Source of the DNA: an uncultured Blautia sp.
GTDB taxonomy: Bacteria > Bacillota > Clostridia > Lachnospirales > Lachnospiraceae
Length of the DNA: 15,261 nucleotides
Assembly: GCF_934372025.1 (NCBI RefSeq)
Contig: NZ_CAKROJ010000048.1
Span: 1-15,261, forward strand
Direction: 5' to 3'
Of the stretch, positions 1 through 6,479 are shown one piece after another (the stretch's first letter is position 1; each line of letters starts with the position of its first letter). The translations under genes and the position numbers were made by a program. Below the pieces are notes generated by a model, which saw only the letters and a program-made list of their open reading frames with translations, searched no databases and had not been told where the DNA came from.

Positions 1-65
1 TGACTGTAAACTCCGGCGTATGTTCTGCATATATATAAGTGATATGAAAAAATGGAGGAAGCTGT

Positions 66-905
66 TTGGCTGAATATCGACGTTTTGTGGCTTACGTATA
101 TGAGTATCAAAAGGAAAGAAAAGGAGACAACTGTGGATTTGTAAAAGTAGAAGTAAAAGGATCTCTTTGCAAGATAGAATTGCATTTGCGGTGTCCGGGT
201 CTGATACCGGAAACAGAATGTAAGGTGTATGGTTTTGTGCGGAACAAAGGGCTGATCGAAGGAGTTTTGCTGGGAACCTGTACAACATCAGAAGGGAAAG
301 CAGAGTGTATTCTGGAGACATATGCAGAACATATGGGAGACAGCGAGAAAGCACTGAATGAGATGGGAGGAATGATTTTTGTTACAGAGCAGGGTGGTTT
401 CTGGGGAACGGAGTGGGATGATCAGCCAATCCGTCCGGAAAAATTCCAGGTGGCAGAGAAGCCACAGCAGGAACTGCATGTACAGTCTGTGAAGGAGACA
501 GAAAAGCCGGCATGCGCAGAGAGGACAGAAAAGACAGAGTTAAATGTCCGGACATTACCCGGTACGCCGTATGAGGCTTTTGCAGATGGAGAACTGAGTG
601 ACTGTCGCAAAATTTCGATACAGGATCTGTGCAGACTGGGACGACGGGTCTGTATGCTTCACAACAACCGTTTTGTACAGTATGGTTTTTATAATTTTGG
701 ACATCTTCTTTTTTGCGTAAACAGCTGTGGACAGAGAATTATCGGCGTTCCGGGAGGATATGATCAGCAGGAACGGTTTATGGCAAATATGTTTGGCTTT
801 CCATATTTCAAAGAAAGCGGATATATTCAGATTCCGGAAGGAAAGGGAGGATACTGGTATCGTTTAATCGATTCCGCGGATTCCGACAACAGGAATGGAT
901 GCTGA
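66..905 (+). CDS. Uncharacterised Lachnospiraceae-type protein (possibly DUF6128-like)
   Basis: A 279-residue protein starting at TTG; a GGAGG ribosome binding site at 54-58 lies 7 nt upstream and supports this start. I see no signal peptide or membrane segment, so it is probably cytoplasmic. It has two conserved-looking blocks joined by a charged, Lys/Glu/Thr-rich linker at about residues 128-165. The N-terminal block (about 5-127) starts with an FVAYVYEY motif and ends with GTEWDDQPIRPEKF. The C-terminal block (about 168-272) has a YGFYNFGHLLF stretch and a GYWYRLID end. The layout resembles a family I associate with Lachnospiraceae, perhaps DUF6128, but I am recalling that from memory and the function is unknown. 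The 3' end runs 42 bp into the convergent radical-SAM gene. The coding call is strong; the family name is weak. Confidence 0.85.
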   Translation: MAEYRRFVAYVYEYQKERKGDNCGFVKVEVKGSLCKIELHLRCPGLIPETECKVYGFVRNKGLIEGVLLGTCTTSEGKAECILETYAEHMGDSEKALNEMGGMIFVTEQGGFWGTEWDDQPIRPEKFQVAEKPQQELHVQSVKETEKPACAERTEKTELNVRTLPGTPYEAFADGELSDCRKISIQDLCRLGRRVCMLHNNRFVQYGFYNFGHLLFCVNSCGQRIIGVPGGYDQQERFMANMFGFPYFKESGYIQIPEGKGGYWYRLIDSADSDNRNGC

Positions 906-1562
906 TAAAATGTCGCGGAAGTGCTCCAACTCTTTCAGAGAATAGCTGCTGAAACCAGGCTGCAGGACTTCTTCTGAATCCCTGTATGCCTGGAGATAGT
1001 AAGCGCGGGCACCTTTAAGCCACTGACTGATCTGAATAAAATCGTTTTCATTATGAAGCTCTCTGACAACTGTGGTACGGAATTCATAGTCCAATTTTCC
1101 GTGCAGCAAAAAGTCGGCTGTTTCGCGGACTGATTCCAGATCCGGATGCAGCATACCTGTGAGTGAAGGGTAGTTTTCGGGACTGGCCTTGATATCCATG
1201 GCAACCATCTGGACCAGATTATTTTCGGCCAGATGTTTCACAATATCAGGACGCGTTCCGTTGGTGTCCAGTTTAACGGGATAACCGAGGCTGCGTATTT
1301 TTTTTATAAAATCTTCCAGATCCGCGGCGAGTGTCGGTTCCCCTCCGGAGATACATACACCTTCCAGAATTCCCTGCCTTTTTTTCAAAAAGGTGAGGAC
1401 TTCTTCTTCCGGGATGACCGGTTCTTCTGACGGATGCAGGACGAGAGAGCTGTTCTGGCAGAACGGGCATCGGAAATTGCATCCCCCGAGAAAAACCACA
1501 GCGGCGATCCGTCCGGGATAATCAAGTAAAGTTGTCTTGTTGAGACCATGTATTGCTGGCAT
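864..1562 (-). CDS. nrdG: Anaerobic ribonucleoside-triphosphate reductase activating protein, NrdG2 type (radical SAM)
   Basis: A 232-residue radical-SAM glycyl-radical activase. Cys28, Cys32 and Cys35 form the CxxxCxxC motif that binds the 4Fe-4S cluster in this superfamily, and SGGEP (72-76) is the SAM-binding motif. The N-terminus (GLNKTTLLDYPGR) is typical of the NrdG-like group that activates class III ribonucleotide reductase by forming a glycyl radical, giving dNTPs under anaerobiosis. No nrdD lies in the window, so the partner is inferred from the family; a pyruvate formate-lyase-type partner cannot be excluded. ATG start with a short AGGAA ribosome binding site. It is divergent from tadA and converges with the upstream gene, sharing 42 bp of 3' sequence with it. 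The fit to an anaerobic gut organism is good. Confidence 0.88.
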   Translation of the reverse strand: MPAIHGLNKTTLLDYPGRIAAVVFLGGCNFRCPFCQNSSLVLHPSEEPVIPEEEVLTFLKKRQGILEGVCISGGEPTLAADLEDFIKKIRSLGYPVKLDTNGTRPDIVKHLAENNLVQMVAMDIKASPENYPSLTGMLHPDLESVRETADFLLHGKLDYEFRTTVVRELHNENDFIQISQWLKGARAYYLQAYRDSEEVLQPGFSSYSLKELEHFRDILSASIPVVGIRGID

Positions 1563-1637
1563 AAGTATTGTTCCTGTCTTTTGTTTTAAAGGTTCCTGTG
1601 CAATGTTGCTTTCAGGTTACTGTTTATAGTTACTTCT

Positions 1638-1666
1638 ATTCTAAATTTTCCGGATTGATTTTGCAA
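1638..1666 (-). promoter_or_regulatory. Probable promoter of the radical-SAM activase
   Basis: Read on the minus strand, TTGCAA (1661-1666), a 17-nt spacer and TAGAAT (1638-1643) lie upstream of the ATG at 1562. The -35 is a 4/6 match and the -10 a 5/6 match. It abuts the candidate tadA promoter on the other strand, so the two may compete. By eye only. Confidence 0.4.
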
Positions 1667-1683
1667 CTGGCATTTACTATACT
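1655..1683 (+). promoter_or_regulatory. Probable tadA promoter
   Basis: TTGATT (1655-1660), a 17-nt spacer and TATACT (1678-1683), about 70 bp before the tadA start. The -35 matches 4/6 and the -10 matches 5/6. The intergenic region 1563-1752 is otherwise AT-rich and shows no further gene. Confidence 0.45.
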
Positions 1684-1752
1684 ACTGAGTAGGAAAAAAG
1701 GTTATTGTGAACAGTAGTGAAACATCAATAAACAGGATTTGGAGGAAGATCT

Positions 1753-2268
1753 TTGACAGAGCAGGAACGGTTTATGAAAGAGGCCATACGGCAGGCAAAG
1801 AAGGCGAGAGCGTTGGAAGAGGTACCGATTGGCTGCGTGATCGTATCAGAAGGCAGGATCATTGCAAGAGGATATAACCGCAGGAATACAGACAAAAATA
1901 CACTGTCTCATGCGGAACTGAATGCTATCCGCAAGGCGAGCAGGAAGCTTGGAGACTGGCGCCTGGAAGGCTGTACGATGTATGTGACACTGGAACCATG
2001 TCAGATGTGTGCGGGGGCACTGGTGCAGTCTCGTATAGATGAAGTTGTGATCGGAAGCATGAATCCGAAAGCGGGATGTGCCGGATCTGTGTTGAACCTT
2101 CTGGAAGTGGATGGATTTAATCACAAGGTAAAAATTACCCGAGGGGTTCTGGAGGAGGAGTGCTCGGTGATGCTGTCTGATTTTTTCAGGGAACTTCGTG
2201 CGAAGAAAAAACATCTCAGAATGCTGGCAAAACAAGAAGCAGAAACGGAGTGCTGCGCAAATAATTAA
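1753..2268 (+). CDS. tadA: tRNA(adenine34) deaminase
   Basis: A 171-residue zinc-dependent deaminase that converts A34 to inosine in the wobble position of tRNA-Arg(ACG). The catalytic signature is clear: His53-Ala54-Glu55 (HAE, zinc ligand and proton shuttle) and Pro82-Cys83-x-x-Cys86 (PCxxC, the other two zinc ligands). EVPIGCVIV near residue 23 is also typical. TTG start, supported by a GGAGGAAG ribosome binding site 1741-1748. The charged C-terminal tail after about residue 150 is common in Firmicute TadA. In Bacillus subtilis the homologue (yaaJ) lies just before the SRP RNA gene and dnaX, and the same neighbourhood is visible here. The wider cytidine deaminase superfamily is the only real alternative, but motifs and context favour TadA strongly. 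Confidence 0.95.
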   Translation: MTEQERFMKEAIRQAKKARALEEVPIGCVIVSEGRIIARGYNRRNTDKNTLSHAELNAIRKASRKLGDWRLEGCTMYVTLEPCQMCAGALVQSRIDEVVIGSMNPKAGCAGSVLNLLEVDGFNHKVKITRGVLEEECSVMLSDFFRELRAKKKHLRMLAKQEAETECCANN

Positions 2269-2280
2269 GACAGGGAATAC

Positions 2281-2308
2281 TTGTTTTTTGCAGCAGAAGT
2301 GCTATATT
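2281..2308 (+). promoter_or_regulatory. Probable promoter of the YqeY-domain gene
   Basis: TTGTTT (2281-2286), a 16-nt spacer and TATATT (2303-2308), preceded by TG at 2300-2301, making an extended -10. It lies between tadA and the YqeY-domain gene, where I see no hairpin terminator, so some readthrough from tadA is also possible. Confidence 0.4.
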
Positions 2309-2338
2309 TAATTAATAAAAAACGAGGAGGATTTTGAA

Positions 2339-2776
2339 ATGACACTGGAAGCATTAAGAAAAGATATGGTTGCTGCCATGAAAGCAAAAGATAAAACTAC
2401 AAAAGAGGCTGTTTCTTCACTGGTCTCTGCAGTAAAAAAAGCTGCAATTGATGAAGGATGCCGTGAAGATGTTCCGGAAGCACTGGTTGACCGCGTGATC
2501 CTTAAAGAACTGAAAACTGTCAAAGAACAGCTGGATACCTGTCCGGAAAGTCGTGATGATCTTCGCGCAGAATATCAGGCAAGATATGATGTGATCTCAA
2601 AATATGCCCCACAGCAGATGAGCGTAGAAGAAATCCGTGCATATCTCGAAGAGAAATTTGCAGAAGTACTGGCTACAAAGAATAAAGGTCAGATCATGAA
2701 AGCGGTTATGGGAGATCTCAAAGGCAAGGCAGATGGCAAACTGATCAATCAGGTAGTTGCAGATATCTGTAAATAA
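2339..2776 (+). CDS. GatB/YqeY domain protein
   Basis: A 145-residue stand-alone YqeY-like protein. The domain resembles the tail domain of GatB, the tRNA-dependent amidotransferase subunit, which contacts tRNA. The role of free YqeY proteins is not established. Family hallmarks are the helical N-terminus starting MTLEALRKDMVAAMKAKD, the ILKEL segment near residue 61, the YAPQQMS motif around residue 92, and a C-terminal GQIMKAVMGDLKGKADGK segment. Strong GAGGAGG ribosome binding site just upstream of the ATG. Length is normal for the family. It is followed immediately by a strong hairpin terminator shared with the convergent SRP RNA gene. Confidence 0.92.
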   Translation: MTLEALRKDMVAAMKAKDKTTKEAVSSLVSAVKKAAIDEGCREDVPEALVDRVILKELKTVKEQLDTCPESRDDLRAEYQARYDVISKYAPQQMSVEEIRAYLEEKFAEVLATKNKGQIMKAVMGDLKGKADGKLINQVVADICK

Positions 2777-2784
2777 ATGAGAAT

Positions 2785-2826
2785 TAAAAAAACTCTGTGG
2801 AGCGATTTCCACAGAGTTAATTTTTT
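2785..2826. terminator. Bidirectional intrinsic terminator (yqeY / SRP RNA)
   Basis: A perfect 10-bp stem, AACTCTGTGG (2791-2800) with CCACAGAGTT (2809-2818), and an 8-nt loop. A six-A run precedes it (2785-2790) and a six-T run follows it (2821-2826), so it reads as stem plus U-tract on both strands. It can end the YqeY-domain transcript on plus and the SRP RNA precursor on minus. Confidence 0.85.
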
Positions 2827-2858
2827 ATTATTGTGAACAATTATAATTTTTTTTATTT

Positions 2859-3120
2859 CCGCGCGCCGCACCTCGAAATGTTCCCATGGACGTTACCTCT
2901 ACAGTTAACTCGGCTCAGGCACCCTCACGGCACACAAGAGCTTCTGCTTAGTGCTGCTACATTCCTGTCCTGACACGGTTCACAGATTCCTGTTGCGTGA
3001 GACCCAAACGTCAACGCCACTTATAGAGGGCAGCCCCACAGGAGACAAGCCTCAGATTGGCATCACCCCTGCTGTAGCGGATTGCAGGTTCAGGGCACCG
3101 CTATCTCCCCGGCTGCGCGG
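2859..3120 (-). ncRNA. ffs: Signal recognition particle RNA, bacterial large type
   Basis: On the minus strand, 2953-2974 reads GTCAGG-ACA-GGAA-TGT-AGCAGC. This is the universal helix 8 of SRP RNA: a GGAA tetraloop closed by a short stem and flanked by the GTCAGG/AGCAGC internal loop that binds Ffh. The 5' part (about 3040-3115) resembles the Alu domain of large Firmicute SRP RNAs, including CTGAACCTGCAATCCGCTAC. The ends are set by pairing: 5' CCGCGC (3115-3120) is complementary to 3' GCGCGG (2859-2864), giving about 262 nt, usual for the large type. The RNA scaffolds Ffh for co-translational targeting of membrane and secreted proteins. Ends are approximate and the precursor probably runs on to the terminator near 2785. 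The gene points away from pfk and against its neighbours. Confidence 0.93.
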
Positions 3121-3126
3121 ACTTTA

Positions 3127-3155
3127 AGTATAGACGATTTTTGAATACTTGTCAA
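3127..3155 (-). promoter_or_regulatory. SRP RNA promoter
   Basis: On the minus strand: perfect TTGACA (3150-3155), 17-nt spacer, TATACT (3127-3132). The start expected about 7 nt downstream, near 3120, coincides with the first base of the SRP RNA closing helix. Near-consensus strength suits a stable RNA gene. The -35 overlaps that of the divergent pfk promoter. Confidence 0.85.
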
Positions 3156-3178
3156 GTGGGGGTAAAATATTATATAAT
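3149..3178 (+). promoter_or_regulatory. Promoter of the phosphofructokinase gene
   Basis: TTGTCA (3149-3154, 5/6), 18-nt spacer, perfect TATAAT (3173-3178), giving a leader of about 80 nt before the ATG at 3268. The -35 occupies nearly the same bases as the SRP RNA -35 on the other strand. Confidence 0.7.
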
Positions 3179-3267
3179 AGAAAACACGTATAAGTTAGTG
3201 TGAACGAAGCGAATCATAATGGATATCGCTGTATGCCAGATAGAACAGCAAGGAGGAATAATGCACG

Positions 3268-4350
3268 ATGATCAAAAGAATTGGTTTATTAACAAGCGGT
3301 GGTGACTGTCAGGCGCTGAATGCAACTATGAGAGGTGTTGTAAAGGCTCTTTCAAATTCTGTAGAAAATCTGGAAGTTTATGGATTTGATGACGGATATA
3401 AAGGGCTTATTTATGGAAAATACCATATGCTCACATCTAAAGATTTTTCCGGGATTCTGACCCGTGGCGGTACAATCCTTGGAACATCCCGTCAGCCATT
3501 CAAACTGATGAGAGTGCCGGATGAGAAAGGACTGGATAAGGTTGAGGCAATGAAGCAGACCTACTACAAACTGTGTCTGGACTGTCTGGTCATTCTGGGA
3601 GGAAATGGTACACAGAAGACTGCGAATCTCCTGAGAGAAGAGGGACTGAACATCATTCATCTGCCAAAGACGATCGACAATGATATTTATGGAACGGATA
3701 TGACTTTTGGTTTCCAGAGTGCTGTAAATATTGCAACCAATGCAATTGACTGTATTCATACGACAGCGACATCTCACGGACGTGTATTTATCGTTGAAAT
3801 CATGGGACATAAAGTAGGAAGTCTTACTCTTCATGCTGGTATTGCCGGCGGTGCAGATATCATTCTGATCCCGGAGATCCCGTATGATATCAAGAAAGTC
3901 TGCGCAGCGATAGAGAAACGTAACAAAGCAGGCAAACGCTTTACAATCCTTGCTGTGGCAGAAGGTGCGATCTCCAAAGAAGATGCAGAGCTTCCGAAGA
4001 AAAAATATAAAGAAAAACTGGAAGCCAGAGCAAAGAAATATCCGTCTGTTTCCTATGAAATTGCAGATCAGATTAATCAGGTGATCGGAAGTGAAGTGCG
4101 TGTCACAGTTCCGGGACACATCCAGCGTGGCGGTGAGCCGTGCCCGTATGACCGCGTTCTTTCTACAAGAATCGGTGCAGGTGCTGCAGAAGCGATTCTG
4201 GACGAAGAATATGGAATCATGATCGGTGTTGTCAATGGCAAGATCAAGAGAGTTCCGCTTGCGGAGTGCGCTGGCAAGCTGAAAATGGTTTCACCGAAAG
4301 ATCAGATCGTTAAGGCTGCAAAGCAGATCGGTATCAGCTTTGGAGACTGA
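3268..4350 (+). CDS. pfkA: 6-phosphofructokinase (divergent PfkA-family member)
   Basis: A 360-residue PFK-family enzyme expected to phosphorylate fructose 6-phosphate to fructose 1,6-bisphosphate in glycolysis. Visible motifs: N-terminal TSGGD (9-13); PKTIDND (133-139) with the catalytic Asp137 and Asp139; Arg172 in the substrate-binding region; AEGA; and GHIQRGG with PYDR near the C-terminus. Oddities: the nucleotide loop reads GGNGT (111-115), where ATP-dependent PFKs usually have GGDGS/T and PPi-dependent ones GGDDT, and MGR of classical PfkA is MGH (179-181). It is about 40 residues longer than the compact E. coli/Bacillus PfkA. The phosphoryl donor is therefore uncertain, and the gene may be a paralogue rather than the main PFK. 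AGGAGG at 3251-3256 lies 11 nt before the ATG; an out-of-frame ATG at 3261 is closer to it. Confidence 0.88.
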   Translation: MIKRIGLLTSGGDCQALNATMRGVVKALSNSVENLEVYGFDDGYKGLIYGKYHMLTSKDFSGILTRGGTILGTSRQPFKLMRVPDEKGLDKVEAMKQTYYKLCLDCLVILGGNGTQKTANLLREEGLNIIHLPKTIDNDIYGTDMTFGFQSAVNIATNAIDCIHTTATSHGRVFIVEIMGHKVGSLTLHAGIAGGADIILIPEIPYDIKKVCAAIEKRNKAGKRFTILAVAEGAISKEDAELPKKKYKEKLEARAKKYPSVSYEIADQINQVIGSEVRVTVPGHIQRGGEPCPYDRVLSTRIGAGAAEAILDEEYGIMIGVVNGKIKRVPLAECAGKLKMVSPKDQIVKAAKQIGISFGD

Positions 4351-4368
4351 TAACATAGAGAATAGTGA

Positions 4369-4394
4369 CCGCCGCGGGAGTTTTCCTGCGGCGG
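4369..4394 (+). other. GC-rich hairpin after pfkA
   Basis: An 11-bp stem (4369-4379 with 4384-4394, one G-U pair) with a 4-nt loop. It follows the pfkA stop by 18 nt. No T-run follows directly, so it is not a standard intrinsic terminator; it may protect the pfk mRNA 3' end or weaken readthrough into dnaX. Confidence 0.55.
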
Positions 4395-4399
4395 CTTAG

Positions 4400-4434
4400 T
4401 GCCTGCGGATGCTTTTTCCGAAATTTCCCAGGCA
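4400..4434 (+). other. Second hairpin in the dnaX leader
   Basis: TGCCTG (4400-4405) pairs with CAGGCA (4429-4434), enclosing CGGA/TCCG (4406-4409 with 4417-4420). It sits between the GC hairpin and the dnaX ribosome binding site. The stems are short, so the structure is tentative. Confidence 0.3.
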
Positions 4435-4452
4435 GCAGGAGAGGAGTGTATT

Positions 4453-6063
4453 ATGAGTTATACTGCCCTGTACCGAAAGTTCAGGCCCGATAATTTTGAA
4501 GACGTCAAGGGGCAGGATCACATTGTGACCACGCTGACGAATCAGATCAATGCGAATCGAATCGGACATGCCTATCTCTTTTGCGGGACGAGAGGTACCG
4601 GTAAAACAACCGTGGCCAAAATTCTGGCAAAAGCGGTAAACTGTGAGCATCCGGTAAATGGAAGCCCGTGTAATGAATGTGAAATGTGCAAGGCTATTCA
4701 GGCCGGTACTTCCATGAATGTGATCGAGATTGACGCTGCATCTAACAACGGTGTGGACAATATTCGTGAGATCCGGGAGGAAGTTACCTATCGTCCGACA
4801 GAAGGCAGATACAAAGTGTATATCATCGATGAGGTGCATATGCTTTCTACAGGAGCATTTAACGCATTGCTCAAGACACTGGAGGAGCCGCCTTCGTATG
4901 TTATCTTTATTCTGGCAACGACAGAGGCTCATAAGATTCCGATAACAATTTTGTCCAGGTGTCAGAGATATGATTTTCATAGGATCTCGATCGATACGAT
5001 CGCAGCGAGACTTTCGGAATTGCTGAAAGTAGAAGGCGTTGAAGCAGAAGAAAAGGCAGTTCATTATGTGGCCAAGGCCGGAGACGGCTCCATGCGAGAT
5101 GCTTTGAGCCTTTTGGATCAGTGTATTGCCTTTTATCTGGGACAGACTCTGACTTATGACAAAGTGCTGGATGTTCTGGGAGCAGTAGATACAGAAGTGT
5201 TCAGCAGACTTCTGAGAAAAGTACTTGCAGGTGATGTGGCATCTGCCATCCGTATTCTGGAAGAGCTGATTGTCGGAGGAAGAGAACTGAGTCAGTTTGT
5301 CGGAGATTTTACCTGGTATATGAGAAATCTTCTTCTTGTAAAAACCTCAGATAACCCGGAGGAGGCAATTGATGTTTCTTCAGATAATCTGAAGCTTCTC
5401 AAAGAAGAAAGTGAAATGACAGACAGTGACACATTGATGAGATATATCCGTATTTTTTCGGATCTGTCGAATCAGATCCGTTTTGCAACACAGAAAAGAG
5501 TGCTGGTAGAGATTGCGTTGATCAAACTTTGCCGGCCGGCAATGGAGACAAATCTCGACTCTGTTCTGGATCGTATTCGTGTACTGGAACAGAAAATCGA
5601 AGAACGTCCGGTTCAACAGGTGATCGTACAGAATGCTTCTGTCCAGGATGCGGCAGTATCTGTGCAGGAAGCACCAAAACCACCGCAGAAAGCAGCACCG
5701 GAAGATCTACAGAAGATCGTGGCAAGCTGGAAAATGATCGTTGGTCAGACAACGGCGGCTTTCAAACAGGCACTACTCCAGTCTGTTCCGAAATACAACG
5801 GAGAGACAGGAGAACCGATATTATATGTAGAGTTTCAGACACCTCTTGGCAGGCTTTATCCGGATGATTCTGATGCAAAGAAAGAACTGCAGACGATCAT
5901 TGAGCAAAAGCTTGGTAAGAGTATTGAGCTTCATATGCTGGTGGCAGAAGACCATCAACAGACAAATCTGTCACAGATCACAGTAGATCAGGCAATTCGA
6001 GATAACATCCACATGGATGTTGTGATCGAGGAAGTTCCGGGCTCTGAATCGGAAGAAGAATAA
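4453..6063 (+). CDS. dnaX: DNA polymerase III subunit gamma/tau
   Basis: A 536-residue AAA+ clamp-loader subunit that loads the beta sliding clamp onto DNA and couples polymerase with helicase. Counting from ATG 4453, the protein starts MSYTALYRKFRPDNF, the usual DnaX start. Visible motifs: Walker A GTRGTGKTT near residue 45; a four-cysteine zinc module shortly after (CEHPVNGSPCNECEMC); Walker B-type DEVH; and the ATTEAHKIPITILSRCQ segment carrying sensor 1 and the SRC arginine finger. The region after about residue 385 is a low-complexity linker rich in Gln, Pro and Ala, followed by a less conserved tau-type tail. I chose ATG 4453 because GAGGAG (4441-4446) is well placed; an in-frame GTG at 4399 would add 18 unlikely residues overlapping the leader hairpins. 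I see no A-rich slippery site like that making gamma in E. coli. Confidence 0.95.
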   Translation: MSYTALYRKFRPDNFEDVKGQDHIVTTLTNQINANRIGHAYLFCGTRGTGKTTVAKILAKAVNCEHPVNGSPCNECEMCKAIQAGTSMNVIEIDAASNNGVDNIREIREEVTYRPTEGRYKVYIIDEVHMLSTGAFNALLKTLEEPPSYVIFILATTEAHKIPITILSRCQRYDFHRISIDTIAARLSELLKVEGVEAEEKAVHYVAKAGDGSMRDALSLLDQCIAFYLGQTLTYDKVLDVLGAVDTEVFSRLLRKVLAGDVASAIRILEELIVGGRELSQFVGDFTWYMRNLLLVKTSDNPEEAIDVSSDNLKLLKEESEMTDSDTLMRYIRIFSDLSNQIRFATQKRVLVEIALIKLCRPAMETNLDSVLDRIRVLEQKIEERPVQQVIVQNASVQDAAVSVQEAPKPPQKAAPEDLQKIVASWKMIVGQTTAAFKQALLQSVPKYNGETGEPILYVEFQTPLGRLYPDDSDAKKELQTIIEQKLGKSIELHMLVAEDHQQTNLSQITVDQAIRDNIHMDVVIEEVPGSESEEE

Positions 6064-6070
6064 AGGAAAC

Positions 6071-6087
6071 CCGCGCAGGCGGTTTTT
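6071..6087 (+). terminator. Weak terminator-like hairpin between dnaX and ybaB
   Basis: CCGC-GCAG-GCGG followed by TTTTT (6083-6087). The core stem is only 4 bp, extendable by A-T pairs across a mismatch, so at most partial termination is likely; the downstream genes probably still receive dnaX readthrough. Confidence 0.35.
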
Positions 6088-6122
6088 CATAAATAATTAT
6101 CAATCATCAGGAGGATTTTAAA

Positions 6123-6479
6123 ATGGCAAAACGTGGAGGATTTCCGGGCATGGGAATGCCGGGTAACATGAATAATTTAATGAAACAGGCGCAGAAAATG
6201 CAGCGTCAGATGGAAGAAAATCAGAAAGCACTGGAAGAAAAAGAATTTACAGCAGCTGCCGGTGGTGGTGCTGTGGAAGTGACGATTTCCGGTAAACGTG
6301 AAGTAACAAAGGTCAAACTTGCAGAAGAAGTTGTTGATCCGGACGATATTGAAATGCTGGAAGATCTGATCGTAGCAGCTACCAATGAAGCACTTCGCAA
6401 AGTAGAAGAAGAATCTGCAGCAGTAATGTCCAAACTTACAGGAGGACTTGGCGGATTAGGCGGAGGCCTTCCTTTCTGA
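6123..6479 (+). CDS. YbaB/EbfC family nucleoid-associated protein
   Basis: A 118-residue small DNA-binding protein, usually a dimer with a tweezer-like fold. Visible features: a Gly/Met-rich N-terminus (GGFPGMGMPGNMNNLM), a coiled helix MKQAQKMQRQMEENQKALEE, the central beta region with GGGAVEVTISGKREV, and PDDIEMLEDLIVAATNEAL, all hallmarks of the family. The C-terminus is Gly-rich (LTGGLGGLGGG). AGGAGG ribosome binding site upstream. It always travels with recR in Firmicutes (B. subtilis yaaK) and here its TGA overlaps the recR ATG as TGATG at 6477-6481, which implies translational coupling. The exact cellular role is not settled in the family; nucleoid binding is established. Confidence 0.95.
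   Translation: MAKRGGFPGMGMPGNMNNLMKQAQKMQRQMEENQKALEEKEFTAAAGGGAVEVTISGKREVTKVKLAEEVVDPDDIEMLEDLIVAATNEALRKVEEESAAVMSKLTGGLGGLGGGLPF

Noticed and set aside
955..993. Hairpin (CCAGGC/GCCTGG with an inner CAGG/CCTG) downstream of the first gene as its terminator
   Set aside because: No T-run follows on either strand, and it lies in coding sequence of the radical-SAM gene; probably chance.
2859..3120. 6S RNA, RNase P RNA or tmRNA as the identity of the non-coding gene
   Set aside because: The helix 8 motif GTCAGG/GGAA/AGCAGC and the Alu-like 5' domain are specific to SRP RNA.
3352..4119. 255-residue minus-strand open frame inside pfkA
   Set aside because: Antisense shadow rich in Cys, Phe and Ile, with no ribosome binding site or family resemblance.
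5500..6063. Programmed frameshift producing a gamma form of DnaX
   Set aside because: I searched for an A-rich slippery heptamer followed by a stem-loop and saw none.
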